Assembly (NCBI GenBank): GCA_002104535.1
Contig: NBOG01000003.1
Coordinates: forward strand, 62,001 to 126,000
Origin: Cognaticolwellia sediminilitoris
GTDB lineage: Bacteria > Pseudomonadota > Gammaproteobacteria > Enterobacterales > Alteromonadaceae
Direction: 5' to 3'
DNA length: 64,000 nucleotides
Shown: one piece after another, positions 28,167 through 38,253 of the stretch
Layout: every line of letters begins with the position of its first letter
How positions within the stretch are numbered: position 1 is the first letter of the stretch
Made by a program: the position numbers and the translations under genes
Notes under the pieces: generated by a model
Seen by the model: only the letters and a program-made list of their open reading frames with translations
Told to the model about the DNA's origin: nothing
The model's database searches: none

Positions 28167-29084
28167 GTGGATATTTCTTTTGAACAGCTAAAAAGTATGG
28201 TGGTGTTTTCTCATGTCGTAGAGCAAGGGAATTTTAGCGCTGCAGCTAAACATATCGGTCTTTCTAGAGCTGTTGTTAGCTATCATATTAAAAAGCTTGA
28301 GCGCCAGTTAGGCATTACGCTATTAAATCGTTCGACTCGTTCAATTGCGCTTACACAAGCAGGCAATGATTATTATCAGCGTTGTCGTATCATCGCGCAA
28401 CAAGCAAGTGCCGCTAATCAACAAATTGAAAACGTTAAAAATGAACCTGAAGGTTTGTTGAAAATAACGTGTCCAGTTAATGTCGGTTTACATACTATTG
28501 TGCCGGCGTTAGATAAGTTCTGTCACCTTTATCCTAAAATCGAGCTCGACATTATGCTGACTGATGAAGTGGTTAACATTGTAAAAGAGGGGATTGATTT
28601 AGCGATTAGAGGGGCCCCATTAGCTGACTCAGGCTTACAAGCTCGCAAACTTGCGGTATTAAATACATGTCTTTGTGGCTCACCAAAGTACTTCGAACAT
28701 TTTGGCCGACCTGAAAAACCGAGTGAATTAGCTCAGCATAATTGGGTGGTTTATAAACTTACCAGTAATAAATTATCGCTTGAGAGATCTGGGAAGATAT
28801 TTACCGTCGATATTAAAGGCACCATATCCACAAATAATGCGGCGGCGAGAACGGCATTTGTTGAAGGTGGACATGGTCTAGGTCGTATTCCCATATATGA
28901 TGCTTTACCTAAAATTAAGGCTGGGAGTTTACAAACGATATTAGATGATTATCAACTCAAAGCGATAGACGTCTATGGGGTATTTCCGCCCGGTGCTGCA
29001 ACGTCTAAGAAGTTACGTTTGTTAATTGATTTTTTGAAACAATATTTTGATCAACAGCAGGCAGGTTTATTAACCCAGTATTGA
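28167..29084 (+). CDS. LysR-family transcriptional regulator
   Basis: A 305-residue LTTR: N-terminal winged helix-turn-helix (residues 4-64, with NFSAAAKHIGLSRAVVSYHIKKLERQLG and TRSIALTQAG) and a substrate-binding domain of the CrgA/DhcR-like group (LLKITCPVNVGLHTIVPAL, EGIDLAIRGAPLADSGLQARKL). Starts with GTG. It is divergent from the DJ-1/oxidoreductase pair with 214 bp between starts, the classic layout of an LTTR and its targets. The inducer is unknown. Confidence 0.93.
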   Translation: MDISFEQLKSMVVFSHVVEQGNFSAAAKHIGLSRAVVSYHIKKLERQLGITLLNRSTRSIALTQAGNDYYQRCRIIAQQASAANQQIENVKNEPEGLLKITCPVNVGLHTIVPALDKFCHLYPKIELDIMLTDEVVNIVKEGIDLAIRGAPLADSGLQARKLAVLNTCLCGSPKYFEHFGRPEKPSELAQHNWVVYKLTSNKLSLERSGKIFTVDIKGTISTNNAAARTAFVEGGHGLGRIPIYDALPKIKAGSLQTILDDYQLKAIDVYGVFPPGAATSKKLRLLIDFLKQYFDQQQAGLLTQY

Positions 29085-29112
29085 TAATCAAGCTTGGTTA
29101 TAACCAAAGGGT

Positions 29113-30138
29113 TTAGCAAAGGCGTTGCGCTGTCAGTGCTAAAATATTCTCTTGTGCTTGTACAAGACTTTCACTAACACCTTGTTGATGTCCTATGGCC
29201 ACTTGTAAAGCAACATGGGTCACACAGTTGTTTTGCTCTGCGATCATAATGTGAGATTGTCCTGCTATCATTGCCTGTATTGCTCCTACGCCTAGTTTCG
29301 TTGCTAATATCCTATCTTTGGCTACAGGAGATCCACCTCGTTGAATGTGACCAAGAATACACGCAGTACAATCGATGTTAGCTGTTACTTGAAGTTGCTG
29401 TGCTAAAGCTGTAGCACCTCCATGCCATAGGTTTTCAGCAATGACAATGATATAGCTCGAATGCCGGTTAGCTTGCGCAAGTTTTATTTCTTTTGCTAGA
29501 GTGGCTAATTTTTCTTTTTCTCCGGCACTGGTGTTATTCGTTGGAAAGTTTTCAAAAGAAATGACCTTTTCAGCTGCACAGGCAATACCGACATTAAATG
29601 GAATATGTCCGCTATGTCGGCCCATGACTTCAACGATAAATATGCGCTCAAATGCTTCCGCGGTGTCACGGATCTTATCAATTGCTTCAATGGCGGTATT
29701 TATTGCTGTTGAAAAACCTATCGTAAAGTCAGTACCATCAATATCATTATCAATTGTACCTGGAACACCGATGACTTGACCCATCCATTGATTTTGCAAG
29801 GCAAGTAATCCGGCAAAAGAGCCATCACCACCAATGACGATTAACGCGCTAATTTTTTCTTTCATCAAGGTGCTTGCCGCCTGTACTAATCCTGTAGTTG
29901 TTTTCATGGCAGGGCAACGAGCACTTTTCAATATAGTACCGCCTTTTTGAATAATATTAGAGACATCATTATCGGTCAATATGACAGAATTATCCTCAAT
30001 TAAACCGTTGAAACCAGAGTGAAAACCAACCACTTCTATTTTGTAGTGGTGCGCTGCAACCACCATTGCCCTTATGGCTGCATTCATTCCCGGCGCGTCA
30101 CCACCACTGGTTAAAATACCAATTCGTTTAATTGTCAT
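29113..30138 (-). CDS. pfkA: ATP-dependent 6-phosphofructokinase
   Basis: A 341-residue PFK. Visible: GGDAPGMNAAIRAMV (Mg-ATP loop), IGGDGSFAG with Asp105-Gly106, where Gly rather than Asp indicates ATP instead of pyrophosphate as phosphate donor, the catalytic PGTIDNDIDGTD (Asp130) and MGRHSG (fructose-6-phosphate binding). It is about 20 residues longer than E. coli PfkA. The gene converges on the LysR gene with only 28 bp between them. Its presence beside a full Entner-Doudoroff set means the cell can also run the Embden-Meyerhof route. Confidence 0.93.
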   Translation of the reverse strand: MTIKRIGILTSGGDAPGMNAAIRAMVVAAHHYKIEVVGFHSGFNGLIEDNSVILTDNDVSNIIQKGGTILKSARCPAMKTTTGLVQAASTLMKEKISALIVIGGDGSFAGLLALQNQWMGQVIGVPGTIDNDIDGTDFTIGFSTAINTAIEAIDKIRDTAEAFERIFIVEVMGRHSGHIPFNVGIACAAEKVISFENFPTNNTSAGEKEKLATLAKEIKLAQANRHSSYIIVIAENLWHGGATALAQQLQVTANIDCTACILGHIQRGGSPVAKDRILATKLGVGAIQAMIAGQSHIMIAEQNNCVTHVALQVAIGHQQGVSESLVQAQENILALTAQRLC

Positions 30139-30470
30139 TACTTGCTTACCTAATGTTATTCAAAAATATTTATTATAAAGCTCTATATAAATTAACAGCC
30201 GAGTTACCTTAAGGTGAAATAGTTTTGTCGTTAACTTACTTTAGTTTAATTTAGATCAATTTTTGGAGATCAGTTAGATTCGAATGTTATCGCTTATTTG
30301 TAAATGGTCATAAGTAAAGAGGTAAAAGTTAAGCATGTGTCGGCAAATGATAACTAAGTATTTACTAAAGTTATTGGTGATTTAACCTAAGTAATCAGAG
30401 GTAATTAACAGAACAGTTTAGGTTAACGGCTAAATGAATTTTAAAACTATTTATTTACAATATTAACAAT
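30139..30470. other. AT-rich intergenic region between pykA and pfkA
   Basis: About 330 bp without a gene; it should hold the pfkA promoter. I see no clear HexR-type palindrome or other operator in it. Confidence 0.55.
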
Positions 30471-30497
30471 AAAAAAAGGTAGCGATTAAGCTACCTT
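30471..30497 (-). terminator. Intrinsic terminator after pykA
   Basis: Stem GGTAGC/GCTACC (30478-30495) with a six-base loop; read on the minus strand it ends in a run of seven T. Confidence 0.85.
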
Positions 30498-30525
30498 GAT
30501 AATTTTCGACTATTGCTTTGACGAA

Positions 30526-31980
30526 TTAAGCGAAGTGTTTTTTAGCCAAAGTTAATATTTTAAGAGTGTTTGTAGCACCGACAGTTTCCATTAAATCACC
30601 GTGAGTTAAAATTACTTTATCACCGATGGCTAATTCTGAGCCTTTCGAGACAAGTGCTAATACATCCTGTGCCATTTTGTCATCATTATCACAACCTGTT
30701 GAGTCATAAGAAACAGGGTAAACACCACGATAAATAGCTGTTTTAGTCAGTGTTTTAGTATGACGTGATAACGAGTAAATTGGCAAGCCTGAAGAAATTC
30801 TCGACATGATCTTAGTCGTGTGTCCAGATTCCGTTAAAGCAATAATCGCTTTTACACCGTCTAAATGGTTAGCAGCGTACATGGCCGACATAGCAATAGT
30901 TTCAGATACTTCAGAGAAAGTCATTTCTACGCGATGCTTAGACGTTGTGATCGAGCTTTCTTTTTCTGCACCAATACATACCGCAGCCATTGCTTTTACC
31001 GTTTCAACTGGATACTTACCAGCAGCTGTTTCAGCAGAAAGCATTACAGCATCGGTGCCATCTAATACGGCATTGGCAACATCCATTACTTCTGCACGCG
31101 TTGGCATTGGTTGCTCAATCATGGTTTCCATCATTTGTGTTGCAGTGATCACAACACGGTTTAATTGACGACTACGAGCAATAATATGCTTTTGTTTACC
31201 GACTAATGCAGCATCACCAATTTCAACACCTAAATCACCACGAGCAACCATGACAACATCTGACGCTAAGATTATGCCGTCTAAAACATCATTATCGTTA
31301 ACGGCTTCAGCACGTTCAATTTTACTAACTAAACGTGCATCACAACCTGCTTCTTGTGCTAATAATCTTGCTTCACGCATATCCGAGGCATCACGTGGGA
31401 ATGAAACAGCAAGAAAATCAACATTAATTTTCGCAGCAAGTTTAATATCTTCTTTATCTTTTTCAGTTAGAGCAGGCGCTGTAAGACCACCACCTTGTCG
31501 GTTAATGCCTTTATTGTTAGATAATGGACCGCCGACAGTAACTTCAGTGAATACTGATTGACCTTTAGTTTCAAGTACACGTAATTGTACACGACCATCG
31601 TCAAGTAAAAGTATGTCACCTGGGGTAACATCTTGAGGTAGTTTTTTGTAATCAATACCGACTTTTTCTTTACAGCCTTCACCTTTAGCTAAATTTGCAT
31701 CTAATTCAAATTTATCACCTATTTCCAAGCGAATAGGGCCATTTTTAAAAGTAGAAACACGAATTTTCGGGCCTTGTAAGTCACCCAAAATACCAACATA
31801 AATGCCGAGCTCTGTTGCTAATTCACGTACCGTGTTTGCACGATCGATGTGATCTTGTGGGATGCCGTGTGAGAAATTCAACCTAACAACATTTACACCC
31901 GCAGCTAGTACTTGTTTTAGTACACTTCTTTCATCTGTTGCCGGACCTAATGTCGCGACTATTTTGGTTCTTCTAGGCAT
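30526..31980 (-). CDS. pykA: Pyruvate kinase (PykA type)
   Basis: A 484-residue pyruvate kinase, converting phosphoenolpyruvate and ADP to pyruvate and ATP. N-terminal [36 protein letters not shown], the active-site [13 protein letters not shown] with catalytic Lys, [12 protein letters not shown] and [18 protein letters not shown] are intact. The [14 protein letters not shown] start and length are closer to E. coli PykA than PykF. It is the first minus-strand gene downstream of hexR with 71 bp between, so it may be cotranscribed with or separately promoted from hexR. Confidence 0.95.
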   Translation of the reverse strand: MPRRTKIVATLGPATDERSVLKQVLAAGVNVVRLNFSHGIPQDHIDRANTVRELATELGIYVGILGDLQGPKIRVSTFKNGPIRLEIGDKFELDANLAKGEGCKEKVGIDYKKLPQDVTPGDILLLDDGRVQLRVLETKGQSVFTEVTVGGPLSNNKGINRQGGGLTAPALTEKDKEDIKLAAKINVDFLAVSFPRDASDMREARLLAQEAGCDARLVSKIERAEAVNDNDVLDGIILASDVVMVARGDLGVEIGDAALVGKQKHIIARSRQLNRVVITATQMMETMIEQPMPTRAEVMDVANAVLDGTDAVMLSAETAAGKYPVETVKAMAAVCIGAEKESSITTSKHRVEMTFSEVSETIAMSAMYAANHLDGVKAIIALTESGHTTKIMSRISSGLPIYSLSRHTKTLTKTAIYRGVYPVSYDSTGCDNDDKMAQDVLALVSKGSELAIGDKVILTHGDLMETVGATNTLKILTLAKKHFA

Positions 31981-32051
31981 GTTATTCCTTAAATACTGAT
32001 ATTTTTTAAATTACTTAAATATGTAATAACGATAAGTTTTGCTACTGATCG

Positions 32052-32900
32052 TTAATCTTTACGTTCAAATCGAGAGCTTCTTAAGCTGTCTTTTACTTTC
32101 TTCAAATTATCTCTAAACTTTGTGCCTCGGCGTAAGGTAAAGCCAGTTGCTAAACAATCTATCAAGGTCAGTTGTGCGATACGCGATGCCATAGGCATAT
32201 AAAGGTCAGTATCTTCAGCGACATCAACCGACAAAACAATATTACATTCTTTTGCTAATGGCGTACCTGCTGTGGTTATACCTATAACAGTGGCATCATT
32301 TTCACGCGCTAAACTCGCAACATCAACTAACGACTTAGTTCTGCCGGTATGTGATATCACAACAACAACGTCACCTTGCCTACTATTTATAGCACTCATT
32401 CGTTGCATTAATATGTCATCAAAATAAACTACAGGCACATTAAAGCGAAAAAACTTATTTTGTGCGTCATGCGCAACTACTGCAGAAGCGCCTAAGCCAA
32501 AAAATGAAATTTTATTGGCTTGGGTAAGTAAATCTACAGAGCGGTTTATAGTAGAAGTGTCTAAACTTTTTCGAGCCAACTCAAGATTTGCCATGGTAGA
32601 TTCGAAAATTTTTGAAGTGTATTCTTCTGCGGTATCATTTTCATCAACATGACGATTTACATAAGGTGTACCATTAGCTAGGCTTTGTGCTAAATGTAAT
32701 TTAAAGTCAGGGTAACCTTTAGTATCAAGTCGTCGACAAAAGCGATTAACGGTTGGTTCACTGATGTTAGCTTCTTTTGCTAAGGCTGCGATACTGGCAT
32801 GAATAACGGTACCAGGTGATGATAATATAACTTCTGCCACTTTTCGTTCAGATTTACTGAACGTGTCTAATTCATTGGCGATTTTTTCTAATATATTCAT
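32052..32900 (-). CDS. hexR: HexR transcriptional regulator (RpiR family)
   Basis: A 282-residue RpiR-type repressor: N-terminal helix-turn-helix (residues 1-75, IAALAKEANISEPTVNRFCRRL) and C-terminal SIS sugar-phosphate domain (about 120-250, FFGLGASAVVAHDAQNKF, ISHTGRTKSLVDVA). HexR senses 2-keto-3-deoxy-6-phosphogluconate, the Entner-Doudoroff intermediate, and controls central carbon genes (family knowledge). It is divergent from zwf-pgl-edd-glk-eda, and two operator-like palindromes lie in the shared 314-bp region, which suggests control of that operon and of itself. Confidence 0.95.
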   Translation of the reverse strand: MNILEKIANELDTFSKSERKVAEVILSSPGTVIHASIAALAKEANISEPTVNRFCRRLDTKGYPDFKLHLAQSLANGTPYVNRHVDENDTAEEYTSKIFESTMANLELARKSLDTSTINRSVDLLTQANKISFFGLGASAVVAHDAQNKFFRFNVPVVYFDDILMQRMSAINSRQGDVVVVISHTGRTKSLVDVASLARENDATVIGITTAGTPLAKECNIVLSVDVAEDTDLYMPMASRIAQLTLIDCLATGFTLRRGTKFRDNLKKVKDSLRSSRFERKD

Positions 32901-32988
32901 TTTATTTTAGCCCTAGCATGTTACTTAACTAGCTATATACTTACCTAATTAAGAGTAACTGTAATTTATTTTCTGTTTTAACAACAGA

Positions 32989-33013
32989 AATTATGAAATT
33001 TTATTTCATAATT
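32989..33013. promoter_or_regulatory. Candidate HexR operator 1 (hexR-zwf intergenic)
   Basis: Perfect 25-bp palindrome with 11-bp arms around TTT; its core TGAAATTTTATTTCA fits the TGTAATnnnATTACA-type HexR box with one change per arm. It is 89 bp upstream of the hexR start. Confidence 0.6.
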
Positions 33014-33114
33014 AAGCTTAATATAAAGCAAAACAGGTAAGAGTTGCAAATAATTACTAAAGTTTTGTTATAAAGTTCCTCTGCAGTCTTTATTTTTAGA
33101 TGAAATACAATAAA

Positions 33115-33129
33115 TGTAATAATATTACA
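33115..33129. promoter_or_regulatory. Candidate HexR operator 2 (upstream of zwf)
   Basis: TGTAATAATATTACA is a perfect 15-bp palindrome and an exact fit to the known HexR box pattern, 86 bp before the zwf start codon. Confidence 0.78.
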
Positions 33130-33214
33130 AAAAGTCCTTTACTGATGAAGCGATTACAGATAAATTAGCTTTAAATGTAGTTTAGTTACAGCGAATTAAT
33201 TGAGAACAGATGCT

Positions 33215-34684
33215 ATGAAAAACATAGATTGCCCTTTAGCTAGCGAAATAGTTATTTTTGGAGCGCTTGGAGATTTATCTCGCCGTAAGCTTTTACCTTC
33301 TTTATACCAATTAGAATTAGCGGGTTTACTTAGCGATGATACGCGTATTATTGGTGTTGCTCGCAACAAAATGACTCTTGATGAGTTTACCAAGCTAATA
33401 GAAGAAAGCTTAAATGAATTTATTAAAGAAGCGCTTGACGCTGAAACAGTTAAAAAGTTTTTAGCAAAGCTGCTTTATCAAGAGCTAGATTTTAAAGATA
33501 TTAAAGCCTATAGCCATTTAGCTAAAACTTTAACGTCAGCACAAGCAGCACGAGTTTATTATTTCTCTACACCGCCGGCTATTTACGGTGATATCAGTCA
33601 AGGTTTACAGTCTGCTAAATTAATTAATGATGCTGACAGAGTTGTCATGGAAAAGCCGATTGGTAACTGCCTTGAGACTTCAAAGGTGATTAATGATCAA
33701 GTATCACGCTATTTTAAAGAACAACAAATTTACCGTATTGATCATTACTTAGGTAAAGAAACCGTTTTAAACCTGTTAGTTTTGCGTTTTGCCAATACGC
33801 TATTTACTAATAACTGGGACCGTAACTGTATTGATCACGTTCAAATAACGGTTGCAGAAAGTGTCGGTATTGAAGGTCGATGGGGTTTTTATGATGAAGC
33901 CGGCCAAATGCGAGATATGGTGCAAAACCATTTGTTGCAAGTTCTTTCATTACTGGCGATGGAACCTCCAGCGGAATTAAGTGCTGATAGTGTTCGTGAT
34001 GAAAAACTGAAAGTGATTAAAGCGTTAAAGCCTATCACTCGCCAAAATGTCAAAGATAAAACAGTGCGCGGCCAGTATGCAGATGGTTATTTAAATGGCG
34101 TTGCAGTACCTGGTTATTTGAATGAAGAAGGGGCTAACGAAAATAGCTCGACAGAAACCTTTGTTGCTATCAAAGCTGAAATAGACAACTGGCGTTGGGC
34201 CGGTGTGCCATTTTACTTGCGCACAGGTAAACGTATGCCACAAAAGCACAGCGAAATAGTTGTGCACTTTAAACAACAAGCACATAACATTTTTAGTGAA
34301 AGTTATGCTGACTTACCGTCAAATAAATTAACTATTCGTTTGCAACCAGACGAAGGTGTTGAGCTTGACATGATGAATAAAATTCCTGGTATTGCGTCTC
34401 AAATGCAAATCCATGAAAACAAGCTCGATTTGAGTTTTTCTCAAGCATACGATAACCAACGAGTGGTTGATGCCTATGAGCGTTTACTGCTTGAAGTTAT
34501 TAAAGGTGATCAGTCTTTGTTTGTCCGTCGTGATGAAGTTGAAGCAGCGTGGGTTTGGGCTGACAGTATTATTGAAGCTTGGCAGTCAACCAATGAAGAG
34601 CCAAAACCATATCCAGCAGGTTCATGGGGACCGGTTTCCTCTATTGCTTTAATCGCGCGTGATGATCGCCAGTGGGTAGAATAA
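33215..34684 (+). CDS. zwf: Glucose-6-phosphate 1-dehydrogenase
   Basis: A 489-residue enzyme oxidising glucose-6-phosphate to 6-phosphogluconolactone, feeding the Entner-Doudoroff and pentose phosphate routes. Signatures: IFGALGDLSRRKLLPSLY (dinucleotide fold), RIDHYLGKE with the catalytic His/Lys, and WRWAGVPFYLRTGKRMP. Start ATG 33215 has GAGAA ten bases upstream; the upstream TTG at 33200 has none. First gene of the zwf-pgl-edd-glk-eda operon; its stop overlaps the pgl start by one base (TAATG). Confidence 0.96.
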   Translation: MKNIDCPLASEIVIFGALGDLSRRKLLPSLYQLELAGLLSDDTRIIGVARNKMTLDEFTKLIEESLNEFIKEALDAETVKKFLAKLLYQELDFKDIKAYSHLAKTLTSAQAARVYYFSTPPAIYGDISQGLQSAKLINDADRVVMEKPIGNCLETSKVINDQVSRYFKEQQIYRIDHYLGKETVLNLLVLRFANTLFTNNWDRNCIDHVQITVAESVGIEGRWGFYDEAGQMRDMVQNHLLQVLSLLAMEPPAELSADSVRDEKLKVIKALKPITRQNVKDKTVRGQYADGYLNGVAVPGYLNEEGANENSSTETFVAIKAEIDNWRWAGVPFYLRTGKRMPQKHSEIVVHFKQQAHNIFSESYADLPSNKLTIRLQPDEGVELDMMNKIPGIASQMQIHENKLDLSFSQAYDNQRVVDAYERLLLEVIKGDQSLFVRRDEVEAAWVWADSIIEAWQSTNEEPKPYPAGSWGPVSSIALIARDDRQWVE

Positions 34685-35376
34685 TGTATCAAATTAATGA
34701 ATTTTCACAGCGTGAACAGTTAGATGCTGCGCTTGCCGATAAAGTGGCTGAGTTATTAGCAGCAGCGATAAACGATAAAGGTCGTGCAAGTATTGCAGTA
34801 TCAGGCGGTTCAACACCGAAAGGTTTTTTTGCTGCTTTATCCATGAAAAAACTCAACTGGTCAGCTATCACGATAACGTTAGCAGACGAGCGTTGGGTCG
34901 ATATGGATGATAGCGCGAGTAATACTAAACTAGTTAAAGAACATCTTTTACAAAATGAAGCAGCGAAGGCTAACTTTTTTCATTTAAAACAAGGTGAAAA
35001 CCTTGATGATGAAACCTTACACACACTCTGTATAGCCGCTAATGAGCAATTATTGCCATTAGATGTGCTTATTCTAGGCATGGGTGAAGACGGACACACC
35101 GCTTCTTTATTTCCATGTAGCGAGGAAATAACACAATGCTTAGCTTCTGATAGCCCTGCATTGTTAAGTGTACAACCTGCAACAGCACCACATCAGCGTA
35201 TCACTTTTAGCTTTGCTACATTAGCTAAAAGTGGAAATACCTTTTTACATATCAGTGGTAGCAGTAAGAAACAAGTTTTAGCGCAAGCGATTGCAGGACA
35301 AGAAATTCACGAAATGCCAATCCGAGCATTTTTACAAGCGCCAGACATTAACACACAAGTTTATTGGGCCGAATAA
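34684..35376 (+). CDS. pgl: 6-phosphogluconolactonase
   Basis: A 230-residue DevB/SOL-type lactonase that hydrolyses 6-phosphogluconolactone. It shows AVSGGSTPKGFFAAL (phosphate binding), LADERWVDMDDSASNTKLVKEHLL and LGMGEDGHTASLFP, all family hallmarks. ATG 34684 overlaps the zwf stop codon, indicating translational coupling. It bridges zwf and edd in the same operon. Confidence 0.95.
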   Translation: MYQINEFSQREQLDAALADKVAELLAAAINDKGRASIAVSGGSTPKGFFAALSMKKLNWSAITITLADERWVDMDDSASNTKLVKEHLLQNEAAKANFFHLKQGENLDDETLHTLCIAANEQLLPLDVLILGMGEDGHTASLFPCSEEITQCLASDSPALLSVQPATAPHQRITFSFATLAKSGNTFLHISGSSKKQVLAQAIAGQEIHEMPIRAFLQAPDINTQVYWAE

Positions 35377-35378
35377 TT

Positions 35379-37226
35379 ATGAGCAAGCATGTAATGAACA
35401 AAAATATTTTAGAGATCACCCAACGCATTATTGATCGTAGTAAAGCAAGTCGTAGTGCCTACTTAGAAAAGATTGCAGGGGAGAAGTCGACAACCGTCCA
35501 TCGTGCGAGTTTATCTTGTGGTAATTTAGCCCATGGCTTTGCGGCTTGTGGTAAAGATGATAAAGCAACGCTGAGAGGAGTAAACCATTCAGATATTGCG
35601 ATTATTTCAGCATACAACGACATGCTTTCTGCACATCAACCTTACCAAACCTATCCTGACATTATCAAAGCTGCGGTTAAAGAAACCGGTGGCGTAGCAC
35701 AATTTGCTGGTGGTGTACCTGCTATGTGTGACGGCGTTACACAAGGTCAACCGGGCATGGATTTAAGTCTAATGAGCCGTGATGTTATTGCAATGTCAAC
35801 TGCGGTTGCGCTTTCGCATAACATGTTTGACGGTGCTTTAATGCTAGGTATTTGCGATAAAATCGTACCTGGATTAATGATCGCGAGTATGACATTTGGT
35901 CATTTACCGACGGTTTTTGTTCCTGCTGGCCCAATGCCGTCAGGTTTACCAAACAAAGAAAAAGCCAGTGTTCGCCAACAATACGCTAAAGGTGAAGTAG
36001 GAAAAGAAGAATTATTAGCTGCGGAGTCGGCCTCTTATCATAGTGCTGGTACTTGTACTTTCTTTGGTACTGCGAATTCAAACCAATTAGTGGTTGAAGT
36101 GATGGGCTTACACCTACCTGGTGCGTCATTTATTGCACCTAATACGCCTTTACGTGAAGAGTTAACGAAAGCGGCTGCTCGCCAAGTCACGCGTTTGACT
36201 CAACAGTCAGGTAACTATATGCCGATTGGTCAAATGGTTGATGAGCGTTCAATTGTTAACGCTATTGTCGCCTTATTGGCAACCGGTGGCTCAACTAACT
36301 TAACTATGCACATAATCGCCTTTGCCAAAGCTGGCGGTATTATAATTAACTTTCAAGACTTTAATGATTTATCGGATGCTGTGCCATTATTAACGCGCAT
36401 TTATCCTAATGGTCATGCTGACATTAACCAGTTTCAACAAGCAGGTGGTATGGCTTTGTTGTTTAAAGAGCTTATTGAAGCGGGCTTAGTTCATGAAGAT
36501 GTTGAAACCATTTGTGGACGAGGCTTAACACGTTATACCCAACAGCCGATACTTGAAAATGGTCAATTAAAATGGGTAGACGGCGCGACTACTTCAGGTG
36601 ATACCGAGGTAATTACTACACCAGCAAAACCGTTTAAAACAGATGGCGGTTTAAAAGTGATGAAAGGTAATTTAGGTATCTCAGTTTTAAAAACCTCCTC
36701 GCTTCGTGAAGGCAGCTTTATTATCAAAGCGCCAGCTGTTGTATTTGAAGATCAACATGAGCTTGATGCAGCTTTTCAAGCGGGTGATTTAGATAAAGAC
36801 TTTATTGCTGTTGTACGTTTTCAAGGGCCAAAAGCCCGAGGTATGCCAGAATTACATAAATTAACACCACCGTTAGGTGTGCTCCAAGACAAAGGCTTTA
36901 AGGTTGCTTTAGTAACAGATGGCCGTATGTCAGGCGCATCTGGAAAAGTACCCGCCGCAATCCATTTATGCCCAGAAGCATTAGATGGTGGCTTGATCGC
37001 AAAAATCAAAACCGATGATATGTTGTTACTTAATGGTGAAACGGGTGAACTGACTTTATTAGTTGACGAAAACGAGTTGGCACAACGAGAATGTGCAACT
37101 TTTATAGTTAATGATCATCATCAAGGCATGGGCCGTGAGTTATTTGGCTTTATGCGACGTAATCTTAGCTCAGCTGAAACCGGTGCCTGTTCGTTGTTTG
37201 ATGATAACGGTCAAGTAGGAGTGTAA
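35379..37226 (+). CDS. edd: Phosphogluconate dehydratase
   Basis: A 615-residue iron-sulfur dehydratase (IlvD/Edd family) converting 6-phosphogluconate to KDPG. Cluster-binding Cys are in GGVPAMCDGVTQGQPGM and GICDKIVPG and GTCTFFGTANSNQ; SYNDMLSAHQPY-like ISAYNDMLSAHQPY and VTDGRMSGASGKVPA are typical. The start at 35379 follows the pgl stop by two bases; an internal Met at 35394 is an alternative. Key enzyme proving a full Entner-Doudoroff pathway. Confidence 0.96.
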   Translation: MSKHVMNKNILEITQRIIDRSKASRSAYLEKIAGEKSTTVHRASLSCGNLAHGFAACGKDDKATLRGVNHSDIAIISAYNDMLSAHQPYQTYPDIIKAAVKETGGVAQFAGGVPAMCDGVTQGQPGMDLSLMSRDVIAMSTAVALSHNMFDGALMLGICDKIVPGLMIASMTFGHLPTVFVPAGPMPSGLPNKEKASVRQQYAKGEVGKEELLAAESASYHSAGTCTFFGTANSNQLVVEVMGLHLPGASFIAPNTPLREELTKAAARQVTRLTQQSGNYMPIGQMVDERSIVNAIVALLATGGSTNLTMHIIAFAKAGGIIINFQDFNDLSDAVPLLTRIYPNGHADINQFQQAGGMALLFKELIEAGLVHEDVETICGRGLTRYTQQPILENGQLKWVDGATTSGDTEVITTPAKPFKTDGGLKVMKGNLGISVLKTSSLREGSFIIKAPAVVFEDQHELDAAFQAGDLDKDFIAVVRFQGPKARGMPELHKLTPPLGVLQDKGFKVALVTDGRMSGASGKVPAAIHLCPEALDGGLIAKIKTDDMLLLNGETGELTLLVDENELAQRECATFIVNDHHQGMGRELFGFMRRNLSSAETGACSLFDDNGQVGV

Positions 37227-37228
37227 CT

Positions 37229-38245
37229 ATGGTTACTCAAGACGTTAACATTATAGCTGATATTGGCGGCACAAATATGCGCATTGCTCAAGTTGATGAG
37301 CAGGGCGCAATCGTAAATATTGCAATATATACTTGTGCTGACCATGCCGGTTTAGCTGAGATATTGTCGCACTATATTGCAAAAAACCAACTAGCTAATA
37401 CAAAAATTAACGCCTGTTTAGCCATTGCTTGTCCAGTAGATAATGACTTAATCGTGATGACAAACCTGCCTTGGCAGTTTTCACAACAAGCGTTAAAAGC
37501 CGATTTAAAATTACAACAATTGGTGTTGATTAATGACTTTACCGCCATTGCCCACGCTATTCCACAATTACAGGCTGATCAAAAGGTTCAGATAGGTGTT
37601 GGTCAGCCGATTGCTAACAAGCCCATTTCTATTTGCGGACCAGGCACTGGCTTAGGTGTTGCCAATATTGTCGCATCAGACAATGGCTGGCTTAGCTTAA
37701 GTGGTGAAGGTGGACATGTTGATTTTGCTCCGGTTGATCAACAAGAAATCGACATTTTAAAATTTTTAATGAAAAAGTATGCTCGAGTATCCTACGAGCA
37801 ATTACTGTCTGGCTTAGGATTAGAGCAAATATATCAAGCCCTAAGCTTCATTGAAACGGGGGAAGCTTTAGCGCTTTCAGCGAAAGAAATTACCACAAAA
37901 GCAATAAACAACGACTGTAAGTTGTGTGCTGAAACGTTAGCGCAATTTTGTCGCGTGTTAGGTAGTTTTGCCGGTAACCTAGCTTTAACACTGGGCAGTT
38001 ATGGTGGTGTATATATCGCAGGTGGCATTGTGCCACGCTTTATTGAATATTTTCATACCAGTGAATTCAGATCACGCTTTGAAGCAAAAGGGCGTATGTC
38101 TGGTTTTAATCAACCTATACCTACATTTGTTGTCATTGAAGAGCAACCGGGTTTACTCGGAGCGTCAGCATACCTGTCGCAGTTGTTAGCAGCTCAAAAT
38201 ACATTAATCAAGACTACAAAAATTACAAACACTAATCGATATTAA
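37229..38245 (+). CDS. glk: Glucokinase
   Basis: A 338-residue bacterial glucokinase (ATP phosphorylates glucose). N-terminal phosphate loop ADIGGTNMRIA, LINDFTAIAHAIP with catalytic Asp, CGPGTGLGVA and the GEGGHVDFAP segment match E. coli-type Glk, with C-terminal GGVYIAGGIVPRF. Strong ribosome binding site TAGGAG before ATG. Its insertion between edd and eda, in one operon, links glucose activation directly to the Entner-Doudoroff pathway. Confidence 0.95.
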   Translation: MVTQDVNIIADIGGTNMRIAQVDEQGAIVNIAIYTCADHAGLAEILSHYIAKNQLANTKINACLAIACPVDNDLIVMTNLPWQFSQQALKADLKLQQLVLINDFTAIAHAIPQLQADQKVQIGVGQPIANKPISICGPGTGLGVANIVASDNGWLSLSGEGGHVDFAPVDQQEIDILKFLMKKYARVSYEQLLSGLGLEQIYQALSFIETGEALALSAKEITTKAINNDCKLCAETLAQFCRVLGSFAGNLALTLGSYGGVYIAGGIVPRFIEYFHTSEFRSRFEAKGRMSGFNQPIPTFVVIEEQPGLLGASAYLSQLLAAQNTLIKTTKITNTNRY

Positions 38246-38253
38246 GAGAAATT

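Noticed and set aside
29092-29107. TTGGTTA/TAACCAA palindrome between LysR and pfkA genes as terminator
   Set aside because: Short, AT-rich, no T run; could be chance in a 28-bp convergent gap.
31981-32051. Possible HexR site before pykA (ATTAC...GTAAT around 32010)
   Set aside because: The half-sites face the wrong way and are spaced eight bases apart, so it does not fit the HexR box.
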